NCBI GenBank assembly: GCA_035471625.1 | Contig: DATIPT010000079.1 | Span: 1-39,287 of the forward strand | Reading direction: 5' to 3' | Length of the DNA stretch: 39,287 bases | From: DATEVL01 sp035471625 | GTDB taxonomy: Bacteria > Chloroflexota > Anaerolineae > Anaerolineales > E44-bin32 | Shown: piece after piece, positions 32,241-39,287 of the stretch | Layout: every line of letters starts with the position of its first letter | Position numbering within the stretch: the first letter of the stretch is position 1 | Notes under the pieces: model-generated | The model's input: only the letters and a program-made list of their open reading frames with translations | The model's database searches: none | Told to the model about the DNA's origin: nothing | Made by a program: the position numbers and the translations under genes

Positions 32241-33514
32241 TCGGAATCGGCCTCCTGATCCCGCCTTTCCATTCGGGTTGCCCGCACCTTCAAGATCCTT
32301 CGACCTGTGACTTGCTCCACAACCAGATGCAGTCCGCCGGCATCCACCGAGTCGCCGGTGGCCGGGATTCGCCCGAGGGCGCCGGCGATGAGGCCACCGA
32401 GCGTATCGCTCGTATCCTTTGCCAGATTCGCCCCGGTCAGGTCGTTGACGTCATCCAGGTCGATCCGCCCGCTGAACAGGTAGCCCCCGCCCTGGACGCG
32501 CTGGAAGGCGGCCTCCTCGGCGGCGTCATACTCGTCGCGGATCTCCCCGACGATTTCCTCCACCAGATCTTCGAGCGTCACGACCCCCGCCGTCCCCCCG
32601 TACTCATCGACCACGACGGCCATGTGGACGCGGCGAGCCTGCAGGTCGGCCAGCAGGTCGTCCGCCTTCTTCGCTTCCGGCACGAAGAGCGCGGGGCGCA
32701 TGAAGTTCCCGACCGGCTCGCGCTGCCTCCCCTGACGGAAGGCGCTCAGTAGATCCTTGACGTAGACGATCCCGATGATCGAATCGATATCGGCGCGGAA
32801 GACGGGCGCCCGGGAGTGGCCCGACTTCAGCAGGGCGTCGGTGACTTCCTCCAGGGGCAGGTGCTCATCAAAGGCCTCGATGTCGATGCGCGGCACCATG
32901 ACCTCCCGGACGAGCGTGTCGCCCAGCTCGAAGATCGAGAGGATCATCTTCTTCTCGACCACTTCGATGGCGCCGCCCTCTTCGCCGGCATCGACCAGCG
33001 TCCGAATCTCTTGCTCCGTTACCAGCGGTGACATGACGCCGGCCCGGCGGCCGGACGGGCTCCGCGCCAGCCACTGGTGGAGCGCGCGCACCGGCGCGGC
33101 CAGCGTCACGGTGAGACCGGCCAACGCGCTCAGTCGGCAGGCCGTCCGATCCGGGGAACGCAACGCGACCCATTCACCTAGCTGCCGGGCAAACGCGACG
33201 GCCACGCCAAGGATGGCCACGATCCCGAACACCAGCGGCACAGAATCCGTTGCACTCCCACTGAGCCATGCGGCCAGTCCCAAGGCGACGGCGGCCAGGG
33301 CGACGACGGCCTGGATGGCGGTGAAGGAAAGGATCAACTGGCTCGCTTCAGACGCCAATCGGAGAGCGGCCTCGGCCCCGCTGACGTGTTGCTCCTCAAA
33401 GGTCCGCAGGGTCGGGGCATGGCTGTTCATCAAGGACGCCCGGGCCGCTGCGAGGGCGCCATGAAGGACGAGGACGGCGAGCATCAGCCCCAACCAGATC
33501 GCCCGTTCAGCCAT
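32237..33514 (-). CDS. CNNM/CBS-domain transporter-like protein (HlyC/CorC family)
   Basis: This 425-residue protein has an N-terminal CNNM (DUF21) membrane domain (about 1-160) with three to four hydrophobic segments. A pair of CBS domains follows at about 205-325 (MVPRIDIEAFDE, HSRAPVFRADIDSIIGIVYV, VVVDEYGGTAGVVTLEDLVE). A C-terminal CorC_HlyC domain lies at about 338-415. Relatives are linked to Mg2+/Co2+ efflux; the 'hemolysin' name is historical. The start ATG overlaps the glmU stop by 8 bp, and its own stop overlaps cdd by 4 bp. The co-operon position with glmU and cdd does not explain its role. Confidence 0.92.
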   Translation of the reverse strand: MAERAIWLGLMLAVLVLHGALAAARASLMNSHAPTLRTFEEQHVSGAEAALRLASEASQLILSFTAIQAVVALAAVALGLAAWLSGSATDSVPLVFGIVAILGVAVAFARQLGEWVALRSPDRTACRLSALAGLTVTLAAPVRALHQWLARSPSGRRAGVMSPLVTEQEIRTLVDAGEEGGAIEVVEKKMILSIFELGDTLVREVMVPRIDIEAFDEHLPLEEVTDALLKSGHSRAPVFRADIDSIIGIVYVKDLLSAFRQGRQREPVGNFMRPALFVPEAKKADDLLADLQARRVHMAVVVDEYGGTAGVVTLEDLVEEIVGEIRDEYDAAEEAAFQRVQGGGYLFSGRIDLDDVNDLTGANLAKDTSDTLGGLIAGALGRIPATGDSVDAGGLHLVVEQVTGRRILKVRATRMERRDQEADSE

Positions 33515-34862
33515 CGTCCCTCAGATCGCGTACAGAACGAGCCGGCATCCCAACCGCCAGGTACCCATCGGGGACATCCCGCGTAACCACCGATCCGGCA
33601 CCGGTCGCAGCGTCATCCCCGACCCGGAGAGGCGCGACCAGAAGAGTGTCGCTCCCGATAAATACCCGCCTCCCCACTTCCGTGCGATTCTTGCTTCCGT
33701 CGCGGGCGTAATTGCAGGTGATCGTTCCGGCGCCGATATTCGTCTCGGCCCCGATTTCCGCGTCTCCAACGTACGAGAAGTGTCCCATCTTGACACCTTC
33801 GCCGAGGACGCTGTTCTTGACCTCCCCGAAGTTGCCCATGTGAACTCGCCGCCCGAGGCGCGCCCCCGGCCGCAAGTGCCCGAACGGTCCAACGTGGACT
33901 TCGTCGTCGAGAAAGGCGCCTTCGATCACCGACGCCTCGACGACACAGGCCTCCCCGATGACCGAGTCGCGCACGATCGTGTGCGGGCCGAGCCGCGTCC
34001 CGCGTCCGACCGATGTTGCGCCGTGTAGGTGCGTGTTCGGGAACAGAATGACATCGGCCTCCAGGGTCACCGAGGGCTCGATATAGGTCGTCTCGGGATC
34101 GATCATCGTCACGCCCGCCAGCATCCACGAGCGGTTGATCCGCCGTCGAAGCGCGGCCTCGGCCTCCGCCAGGTGCTCGCGAGTGTTGATCCCAATCACC
34201 TCGTCGGCGTCATCGATCGCGACGGTGGCCGCCGGTGTGCCTTCCTGGGCCGCCATCCCCACCAGGTCGGTCAGGTAGATCTCCCCGCTCGGGGACTCTT
34301 CTAGCCTGGGCAGGTGTTCCCACAGCCAATCGGCAGCGACACAGTAGACGCTGGCGTTGAGCTCTCGGACGGCCAGGGCCTCCGGCGAGGCCACCGCCTC
34401 CTCGACAATCTCCTGAACCTGCCCCTGGCCATCTCGCAGGACGCGCCCGAAGCCGCGCACGCGCTCCGACTGCAGGGTCAACATCGCCAGCGGCACCTGG
34501 GCGGCTTCTTGCGCCGCCGCTAGCCGCATAAGCGTCTCGGCGCGCAGCAGGGGCATGTCCACCGTGACGATCAGGAGGCGCTCGGTCCGGCCGCGCAAGG
34601 CCGGCGCGACCTGACTGATCGCGTGCCCGGTACCCCGCCGCTCGGTCTGTTCCACGAAGACCACATCATCGGGAAGGGCCTCGCGCGCCTCAGGCGCCTC
34701 CGGGCCGATGACGACGGTCGACGGCCGGCCCGTCGCCTGGCGACATATCTGCTCCGCCCAGGCGATCAAGGGGGTTCCTCCCAGGCGGTGCAGCGCCTTG
34801 GGGGTCGTCGAATGCATTCGCTTGCCATGGCCGGCGGCCAGAATCACGGCATCACACACCAT
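33507..34862 (-). CDS. glmU: Bifunctional UDP-GlcNAc pyrophosphorylase / GlcN-1-P acetyltransferase-type protein
   Basis: GlmU makes UDP-GlcNAc for peptidoglycan in two steps. ATG 34862 is chosen because GGAGG sits 5 nt upstream and inside the codons of a longer frame from ATG 34874. The protein has 451 residues. The N-terminal uridylyltransferase has AVILAAGHGKRM (the usual Thr of GxGTRM is Lys), then PKALHRLGG and TVDMPLL. The C-terminal left-handed beta-helix from about 245 has HLHGATSVGRGTRLGPHT, GHFSYVGDAEIGAETNIGAG and TITCNYARDGSKNRT, the acetyltransferase-side motifs. The Thr-to-Lys change in the nucleotide loop is a minor oddity. First gene of glmU-CNNM-cdd-ydeI. Confidence 0.92.
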   Translation of the reverse strand: MVCDAVILAAGHGKRMHSTTPKALHRLGGTPLIAWAEQICRQATGRPSTVVIGPEAPEAREALPDDVVFVEQTERRGTGHAISQVAPALRGRTERLLIVTVDMPLLRAETLMRLAAAQEAAQVPLAMLTLQSERVRGFGRVLRDGQGQVQEIVEEAVASPEALAVRELNASVYCVAADWLWEHLPRLEESPSGEIYLTDLVGMAAQEGTPAATVAIDDADEVIGINTREHLAEAEAALRRRINRSWMLAGVTMIDPETTYIEPSVTLEADVILFPNTHLHGATSVGRGTRLGPHTIVRDSVIGEACVVEASVIEGAFLDDEVHVGPFGHLRPGARLGRRVHMGNFGEVKNSVLGEGVKMGHFSYVGDAEIGAETNIGAGTITCNYARDGSKNRTEVGRRVFIGSDTLLVAPLRVGDDAATGAGSVVTRDVPDGYLAVGMPARSVRDLRDDG

Positions 34863-34986
34863 GCGGTCCTCCATGGCCCACGCGGGCCCGGTTGGGCTGG
34901 CCGGTCGATTGGCAGGAAGAATGGGCGCGATGGGCGGGGGCTGAGTCGGGCTCTGAATCAGTCACGATCGTGCATGAAGGTCGGCG

Positions 34987-35060
34987 TGGCTGGGGCGCCA
35001 GGATTCGAACCTAGATCCACGGATTCAAAGTCCGGTGTGCTGCCATTGCACCACGCCCCA
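34987..35060 (-). tRNA. tRNA-Gln (anticodon TTG), CCA encoded
   Basis: On the minus strand the 7-bp acceptor TGGGGCG/CGCCCCA, D stem GTGC/GCAC, anticodon loop CTTTGAA (anticodon TTG), a 4-nt variable loop, T stem CTAGG/CCTGG with TTCGAAT loop, discriminator G and an encoded CCA are all visible. The first anticodon-stem pair is a C-T mismatch (C27-T43), the other four pair. TTG reads Gln CAA, and CAG by wobble. Confidence 0.93.
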
Positions 35061-35091
35061 GGGGCGTCCGCCGACACGGCGGGCGCGGCGC

Positions 35092-35100
35092 ATTGTAACA
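35092..35100 (-). promoter_or_regulatory. Extended -10 promoter of tRNA-Gln
   Basis: TGT-TACAAT (hexamer 35092-35097) predicts a start near 35085, about 25 nt before the mature 5' end. A small hairpin CCGCCG-TGT-CGGCGG (35068-35082) occupies the leader that RNase P would remove. Confidence 0.5.
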
Positions 35101-35122
35101 CGGGGACTCGAAGGACCGGCGC

Positions 35123-36133
35123 TCACGAACCCGAATCGTCCGGGATCAGGCCCATCTTGCGCGCTTGCTCGTAGCTCAAGGCGTCACCCTTGCCCGGCGC
35201 CTGACCGGCGGCATTCGTCGCAGCCTGCTCCCAGAACTCCTCGACGACGCGCGGCGTCGTCGGCGGTTCCTCGGCAGCCGACCGCTCGCCGCGCCCTGGT
35301 GCGGCCGGCGGCACAATGTCCTCCGGCGGCGCAGCCGCCGCGGAAGGCCGCAGGTCAGGCAGGATCAGGGCCAATTCATCCACCACCCGGCGGGCATAGT
35401 GAAAGATCGCCCCCATCTGCCACGCCTCCTGGGCCGCCGGGAAACCCAGGACGAGCGCCTGCTCCTCCCCCACATTCGTCAGGAAGAGTCGATGGGGTTC
35501 GCCTTCGAGATACAGGAAGTTGACCGGGGTCTCGGCGCCTTCATCCAGGCTGACCCGAACACCCTCGGCGAGTGCCGCCACGCCCTTCCCCAGCATCCGA
35601 TCGACAACCTCGGAGTCCTCGTCGCCGGCGCGAAGGATGACGTCGCCGTGCAAGGTGACGAGCAGGGCCACGCTGGCGCCGACTTCACGCCGCATCGTCA
35701 TCAACCGCTCGGCCGCCCGGGCCTTCTCACCTACGATCTCCGCTGCCGGAAGGTCGTCGGCGCCTGAGGTCAGCGCCCGGTCGACGGCCTGGAGGAAGAG
35801 CGTCGTGCTGATCGGCTTGGGGATGAAGGCGACGACACCCAGGGCGCGCGCTTGAGCTTCGACCTGGCGCGTCGGCTGACCGGTCACGAGGATGGCGCGC
35901 ATCCCGGGGTTCGTCTGACGGATGCGAGCCAGAAGCTCCAGCCCGCTCATCTCGGGGAGTCTCAAGTCGGTGACGACCAGGTCGACCGGTCCGCTCTCGA
36001 GTTCGCGGAGCGCTTCTTCGGCCGAGGCGACGCTGAGGATGTCGTACGATCGGCCGGAGAGCTCGAGACTCGAGCGGAGCATGCGCGTGACTTGCCGCTG
36101 ATCATCCACCAGCAGGACGCGCGGGTCGGCCAT
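35123..36133 (-). CDS. Response regulator with probable roadblock-like output domain
   Basis: This 336-residue protein has an N-terminal receiver domain (1-125) with Asp10/11, the phospho-acceptor Asp56 (VVTDLRLP), Thr84 and Lys106 all in place. There is no DNA-binding helix-turn-helix. Residues about 150-265 read ASVALLVTLHGDVILRAGD, then NFLYLEGEPHRLFLTNVGEE, which resembles the roadblock/LC7 (MglB-like) fold used to control small GTPases; this is inference. A Pro-rich linker leads to a C-terminal peptide ALSYEQARKMGLIPDD. No partner kinase or GTPase is encoded nearby. The start ATG 36133 lies 6 nt after a TAGAAT hexamer, so the transcript is predicted leaderless. Confidence 0.82.
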   Translation of the reverse strand: MADPRVLLVDDQRQVTRMLRSSLELSGRSYDILSVASAEEALRELESGPVDLVVTDLRLPEMSGLELLARIRQTNPGMRAILVTGQPTRQVEAQARALGVVAFIPKPISTTLFLQAVDRALTSGADDLPAAEIVGEKARAAERLMTMRREVGASVALLVTLHGDVILRAGDEDSEVVDRMLGKGVAALAEGVRVSLDEGAETPVNFLYLEGEPHRLFLTNVGEEQALVLGFPAAQEAWQMGAIFHYARRVVDELALILPDLRPSAAAAPPEDIVPPAAPGRGERSAAEEPPTTPRVVEEFWEQAATNAAGQAPGKGDALSYEQARKMGLIPDDSGS

Positions 36134-36139
36134 GGGGGA

Positions 36140-36148
36140 ATTCTAGCA
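36140..36148 (-). promoter_or_regulatory. Extended -10 promoter, leaderless response regulator transcript
   Basis: TGC-TAGAAT (hexamer 36140-36145) is followed by 6 bases (TCCCCC) and ATG 36133. The expected +1 is the A of the start codon. No -35 is clear. The rest of the gap to 36373 shows no gene or obvious repeat. Confidence 0.6.
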
Positions 36149-36373
36149 CGGGTGATCGCGTCGGCCGCCGATGGTGATGCCGGGACGAACGCGGCGCGCG
36201 TCGGGCCAAGGCGAAGTCCAGCGGGCCCAGATCATGGCCCTACCGGGGAGTTGGATCCCGGCCCGGCACGCCAGGAGGCCGTCGGAGGGCGGGACGGCCC
36301 GACGAGACCGAATCGCTCGCCTTTCTTTGCGGTCAGGGACGATGAGTTGATCCGGTGTCAGAGCAGAGGCTCG

Positions 36374-37390
36374 CTATCCGACGCGCCAGCAGGAAACGTA
36401 GTGGTTGGGGCTGACCTCAACCAGCGGCGGCTCTTGCACGGAGCAGTGCTCGAGGGCCACCGGGCAACGCGGATGGAAGCGGCAGCCGCGCGGAGGATTC
36501 AGGGGGCTCGGTACATCACCGGGCAAGAGGATGCGCTTCCGCCGCAGCCGAGGATTGGGGATCGGGATCGCCGACATCAGGGCCTGGGTGTACGGATGAA
36601 GCGGATTGCGGAACAGGTCGTCGCGTTCCGCCAGTTCGACGATCCGTCCCAGGTACATCACGGCCACCCGGTCGGAAATATGCTCGACCACGCTCATATT
36701 GTGGGCGATGAACAGATAGGTCAGGTTGAACTCTTCCTGCAAGTCCTTGAGGATATTGAGGACCTGGGACTGGATCGAGACATCCAGCGCCGAGACGGGC
36801 TCGTCGGCTACGATGAACTTCGGCCGCAACGCAAGCGCCCGGGCGATCCCGATCCGCTGGCGCTGGCCGCCTGAGAACTCGTGCGGATACCGCCGGGCGT
36901 GGTACGGCTCGAGGCCGACCTTGCGCAGCGTCTCCTGGACCACCGCTCGTCGCTCCTGAGGCTTGCCGATCTTGTGAATCCGGAGGCCCTCCCCCACCGA
37001 CTCGCCGATCGGCATGCGGGGGTCGAGCGCCGAGTACGGGTCCTGGAAGATGATCTGCATGTTGCGGCGCATCACCTTAAGCTCCGCCCCGCGCAGCGCG
37101 AGCACATCGGTGCCGTCGAATCGAACGGCCCCGCCGGTCGGCTCAATCAGCCGAAGCATCGAGCGGCCGACGGTCGTCTTGCCGCATCCCGATTCGCCTA
37201 CCAACCCGAGCGTCTCGCCTTCCCGGATCCCGAACGTGACGCCATCCACGGCCTGGACCCAGGCCGCCGTCCGCTGAAGGATACCGGCCCGGACGGGGAA
37301 ATACTTGACCAGATCTTCGACCTCGACCAGGTACCTGCCGTTGAATGAGCCGGGTCGTTCGGGAGCCGTGGAGGAGAGCTGGCCGCTCAT
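36374..37390 (-). CDS. Oligopeptide/dipeptide ABC transporter ATPase (OppF/DppF type)
   Basis: This 338-residue ATPase energises peptide (or related solute) import. Walker A is GESGCGKT (65-72), the Q-loop is in IIFQDPYSALDPR, the signature is FSGGQRQRIGIARAL (172-), Walker B is FIVADEP (192-198), and the switch His is 230. The C-terminal oligopeptide HPY region has GCRFHPRCPVALEHC, a cysteine cluster seen in this family. It overlaps the partner ATPase by 4 bp (ATGA). No permease or binding-protein gene is present in the window. Confidence 0.92.
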   Translation of the reverse strand: MSGQLSSTAPERPGSFNGRYLVEVEDLVKYFPVRAGILQRTAAWVQAVDGVTFGIREGETLGLVGESGCGKTTVGRSMLRLIEPTGGAVRFDGTDVLALRGAELKVMRRNMQIIFQDPYSALDPRMPIGESVGEGLRIHKIGKPQERRAVVQETLRKVGLEPYHARRYPHEFSGGQRQRIGIARALALRPKFIVADEPVSALDVSIQSQVLNILKDLQEEFNLTYLFIAHNMSVVEHISDRVAVMYLGRIVELAERDDLFRNPLHPYTQALMSAIPIPNPRLRRKRILLPGDVPSPLNPPRGCRFHPRCPVALEHCSVQEPPLVEVSPNHYVSCWRVG

Positions 37391-38454
37391 GGCGTAGCTC
37401 CAAGAGGCTCCAATGGAGCCCGATGACCGGCAGCACTTTGGTACAACCAGCAGCGAACGGAGTGGTTCTCGATGGGCTCGATGAGCTCGGGGTCTTGCTC
37501 TTCACAAATCGTGAGGGCGTGATCCAGACGCGCCCGGCAGCGCGGCGCGAAGCGACACCCGGGCGGCAAGTCGATCAGATTGGGCACCGACCCGGGGATG
37601 ACCTCGAGACGCTCGCGCACGTCGCCCAGGACAGGGATCGAAGCGATCAGTCCCTGGGTATAGGGGTGCATTGGCTGGTCGAACAAGCTCACGACGTCGG
37701 CTTGTTCGACGATCTGACCAGCGTACATCACCGCCACGCGGTCGGCCATCTCCGCCACAACCCCCAGGTCGTGGGTGATCAGGATGATGGCCGTTCCCAG
37801 GCGGGCGCGGAGTTCGCGCATCAAGTCGAGGATCTGGGCCTGGATGGTGACGTCCAGGGCCGTCGTCGGTTCATCAGCGATAAGAAGCTCTGGCGAGCAC
37901 GCCAGCCCCATAGCGATCATCACCCGCTGGGCCTGCCCGCCGGAGAGCTCGTAGGGATAGGTGCGCAACCTCGATTCGGCGTCGGGGATCCCGACTTGCT
38001 GCAGCAGATCGGCGGCCCGCGCCCATGCATCTTCGCGCTTCAAGCCGAGGTGGAGGCGCAAAACTTCGGAGATCTGGTCGCCGACGCTGAACACCGGATT
38101 CAGGCTCGACTGTGGCTGCTGGAAGATCATCGAGATCTTCGAGCCGCGCAGGTCGGTCATCTGCGCCTCATTCATCTGGTCGATCTGGAACTCACCAAAG
38201 CGGACCTTCCCGCCGATGATCCGTCCGGGCGGATCCACGAGTCGCAGGATGCTGAGCGCCGAAACGCTCTTACCGCACCCGGATTCCCCGACCAGGCCGA
38301 AGACCTCGCCCTTGTGGACGTGATAGGTCACGCCATCGACAGCCTTGACGACGCCATCGTCGGTGAAGAAGTACGTCTGGAGGTCCGAGACGTCAAGGAG
38401 GACGGAGTTGTTCTGCGGTCTAGGGGACGAGGGGTCGCGGGCCTGTTCAGTCAC
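37387..38454 (-). CDS. Oligopeptide/dipeptide ABC transporter ATPase (OppD/DppD type)
   Basis: This 355-residue partner ATPase has Walker A GESGCGKS (56-63), ISMIFQQPQSSLNPVFSV around the Q-loop, signature LSGGQAQRVMIAM (170-), Walker B LLIADEP and switch His 228 (LITHD). The C-terminal region has GCRFAPRCRARLDHALTIC. The start is GTG 38454, without a clear ribosome-binding site; a TATACT -10 lies 28 nt upstream. The pair has its own promoter and no permease genes nearby, so the transporter identity (peptide versus other solute) cannot be settled. Confidence 0.91.
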   Translation of the reverse strand: MTEQARDPSSPRPQNNSVLLDVSDLQTYFFTDDGVVKAVDGVTYHVHKGEVFGLVGESGCGKSVSALSILRLVDPPGRIIGGKVRFGEFQIDQMNEAQMTDLRGSKISMIFQQPQSSLNPVFSVGDQISEVLRLHLGLKREDAWARAADLLQQVGIPDAESRLRTYPYELSGGQAQRVMIAMGLACSPELLIADEPTTALDVTIQAQILDLMRELRARLGTAIILITHDLGVVAEMADRVAVMYAGQIVEQADVVSLFDQPMHPYTQGLIASIPVLGDVRERLEVIPGSVPNLIDLPPGCRFAPRCRARLDHALTICEEQDPELIEPIENHSVRCWLYQSAAGHRAPLEPLGATP

Positions 38455-38482
38455 TGGGAGGTCGGATGGCGGCCGGTGAGCA

Positions 38483-38488
38483 AGTATA
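38483..38488 (-). promoter_or_regulatory. Candidate -10 (TATACT) for the ATPase pair
   Basis: TATACT on the minus strand lies in the 78-bp gap after the cytochrome gene. The predicted start is near 38476, about 22 nt before GTG 38454. No -35 match is seen. Confidence 0.4.
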
Positions 38489-38532
38489 CCTTGGACGAAA
38501 GCTGTGCCGAGGCCGGGCTGGCCGTCTGGGGA

Positions 38533-39237
38533 TCAGCCTTCAGGCGGCGTGGGCCTGCGGCGCCGCAGGAACAGGATGACCCCGACAACGGCGCCGAGGG
38601 CGACGGCGATCGCGGCGATCCGGGGATCCATCTCGCCGGACGCCTGCGGGCCGGAAACGGGAGCGCTGGGCGTGCCGGTATCGACGATGACCGGTGTGGA
38701 GACCGTCTCGGGGTGCAACACCACCTCCGAGGCCGTCGTTTCGTCCAGAACCTCTGGGACGACAATGCCGTTCTCCCGCAGCACATAGGTCTCGATCGCC
38801 CAGTATTCCTCGCTGGTCAGCCGACCCGGCTCCTGGTAGGGCATACGGGCCTGCATGAATGCGTGCAGGTCGGCTGCCGTCTGGAATTTGGCCAACGCGC
38901 CGGGGCCGGCAAGGGCTGGGACATTCTTTGGCAGCTGGTATCCATCCGGCGGATGGTTGGGTCCATGGCACTTGGACACCCAACAGTTTTGGTGCGTTGC
39001 CGGCCATTGAGCGATCCACTCGGGCGTCAGGCCCAGGAGCCGGTCCCCGTGACAGGTGATGCAATACAACTGGTAGAGGCCTTCGCCGTCAACAAGCTGA
39101 CCTTTGCCGCTCGGCGTCGGCGGCATGTGAGGTGTCGGCATTGGGGCCGGCCGACTCGCCTGTTCGGACCACCCGGCTCCGATCAGGGACGCGGAGGCCA
39201 GCATCACAACTAGGCTGATGATGAGGCGTGTGCGCAT
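38533..39237 (-). CDS. Membrane-anchored cytochrome c with a second CX4CH motif
   Basis: This 234-residue exported protein has an N-terminal signal segment (about 5-22), a Pro-rich linker, then one cytochrome c domain. The heme motif is CITCH (Cys59, Cys62, His63), and Met132 (RMPYQEPG) is the likely distal ligand. A second motif, Cys85-x4-Cys90-His91 (CWVSKCH), could bind another heme, another metal, or form a disulfide. A Pro/Thr/Val-rich stretch and a C-terminal TM helix (about 207-225) with a RRRR anchor follow. GAGGA lies just upstream of ATG 39237. It likely carries electrons at the outer membrane face; its partner oxidase is not in the window. Confidence 0.85.
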   Translation of the reverse strand: MRTRLIISLVVMLASASLIGAGWSEQASRPAPMPTPHMPPTPSGKGQLVDGEGLYQLYCITCHGDRLLGLTPEWIAQWPATHQNCWVSKCHGPNHPPDGYQLPKNVPALAGPGALAKFQTAADLHAFMQARMPYQEPGRLTSEEYWAIETYVLRENGIVVPEVLDETTASEVVLHPETVSTPVIVDTGTPSAPVSGPQASGEMDPRIAAIAVALGAVVGVILFLRRRRPTPPEG

Positions 39238-39287
39238 GGCGTCCTCGCCGTAGATGGAGCGCCGGCCGCGGTGCCCGCGGCCCGCGC

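Noticed and set aside
37345..39213. 622-codon open frame opposite the OppD-type ATPase and the cytochrome
   Set aside because: Antisense shadow; the minus-strand genes have intact Walker and heme motifs.

Overview
This is a gene-dense, GC-rich bacterial chromosome segment with no mobile elements, no CRISPR array and one tRNA gene. The gene content suggests a member of the Chloroflexota, probably Anaerolineae-like. The reasons are the fused glycyl-tRNA synthetase (GlyQS), the ECF sigma factor paired with a DUF5667/DUF5666 membrane protein, several membrane-anchored TPR proteins with 'TPTPT' linkers, and the gene order recO-glyQS-dnaG-rpoD. The lineage call is inference from family knowledge, not a database match.

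Layout. (1) 1-2922: three membrane-anchored TPR proteins. Two form a leftward operon, the last one cut by the window edge, and one is divergent. (2) 2926-7706, rightward: a CopD-like membrane protein, RNase Z, a DUF5666 lipoprotein with a poly-aspartate tail, an ECF sigma factor translationally coupled to a DUF5667/DUF5666 membrane protein (candidate anti-sigma factor), and a FmdB-type zinc ribbon protein. A hairpin then separates it from the convergent nuo operon. (3) 22134 down to 7780, leftward: a complete 14-gene NADH:quinone oxidoreductase operon, nuoA to nuoN, tightly packed with many 4-bp ATGA overlaps. nuoL appears to start at a CTG codon. (4) 29773 down to 22273, leftward: recO, fused glyQS, dnaG and rpoD (housekeeping sigma factor), the order known from Firmicutes. 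(5) 29905-31476, rightward: a five-TM phosphatase/sulfatase-superfamily enzyme with LtaS-like architecture. (6) 34862 down to 31518, leftward: glmU, a CNNM/CBS transporter-like protein, cytidine deaminase and a small YdeI/OmdA-type protein. (7) tRNA-Gln(TTG), a response regulator with a probable roadblock-like output domain, an OppDF/DppDF-type ATPase pair, and a membrane-anchored cytochrome c.

Regulatory reading. Several start codons lie only 6-9 nt downstream of a good TATAAT/TAGAAT -10 hexamer, often with an upstream TGn. The first base of the transcript would then be at, or within three bases of, the start codon. This predicts leaderless or near-leaderless mRNAs for recO, the response regulator, the FmdB protein and the two divergent TPR genes. 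Internal operon genes instead use Shine-Dalgarno sequences. Two inverted repeats stand out: a perfect 16-bp-arm repeat upstream of the ECF sigma gene, and a 6-bp-arm repeat whose loop contains the -10 hexamer of a TPR gene. The most system-like unit is the ECF sigma / DUF5667 / poly-Asp DUF5666 lipoprotein set.
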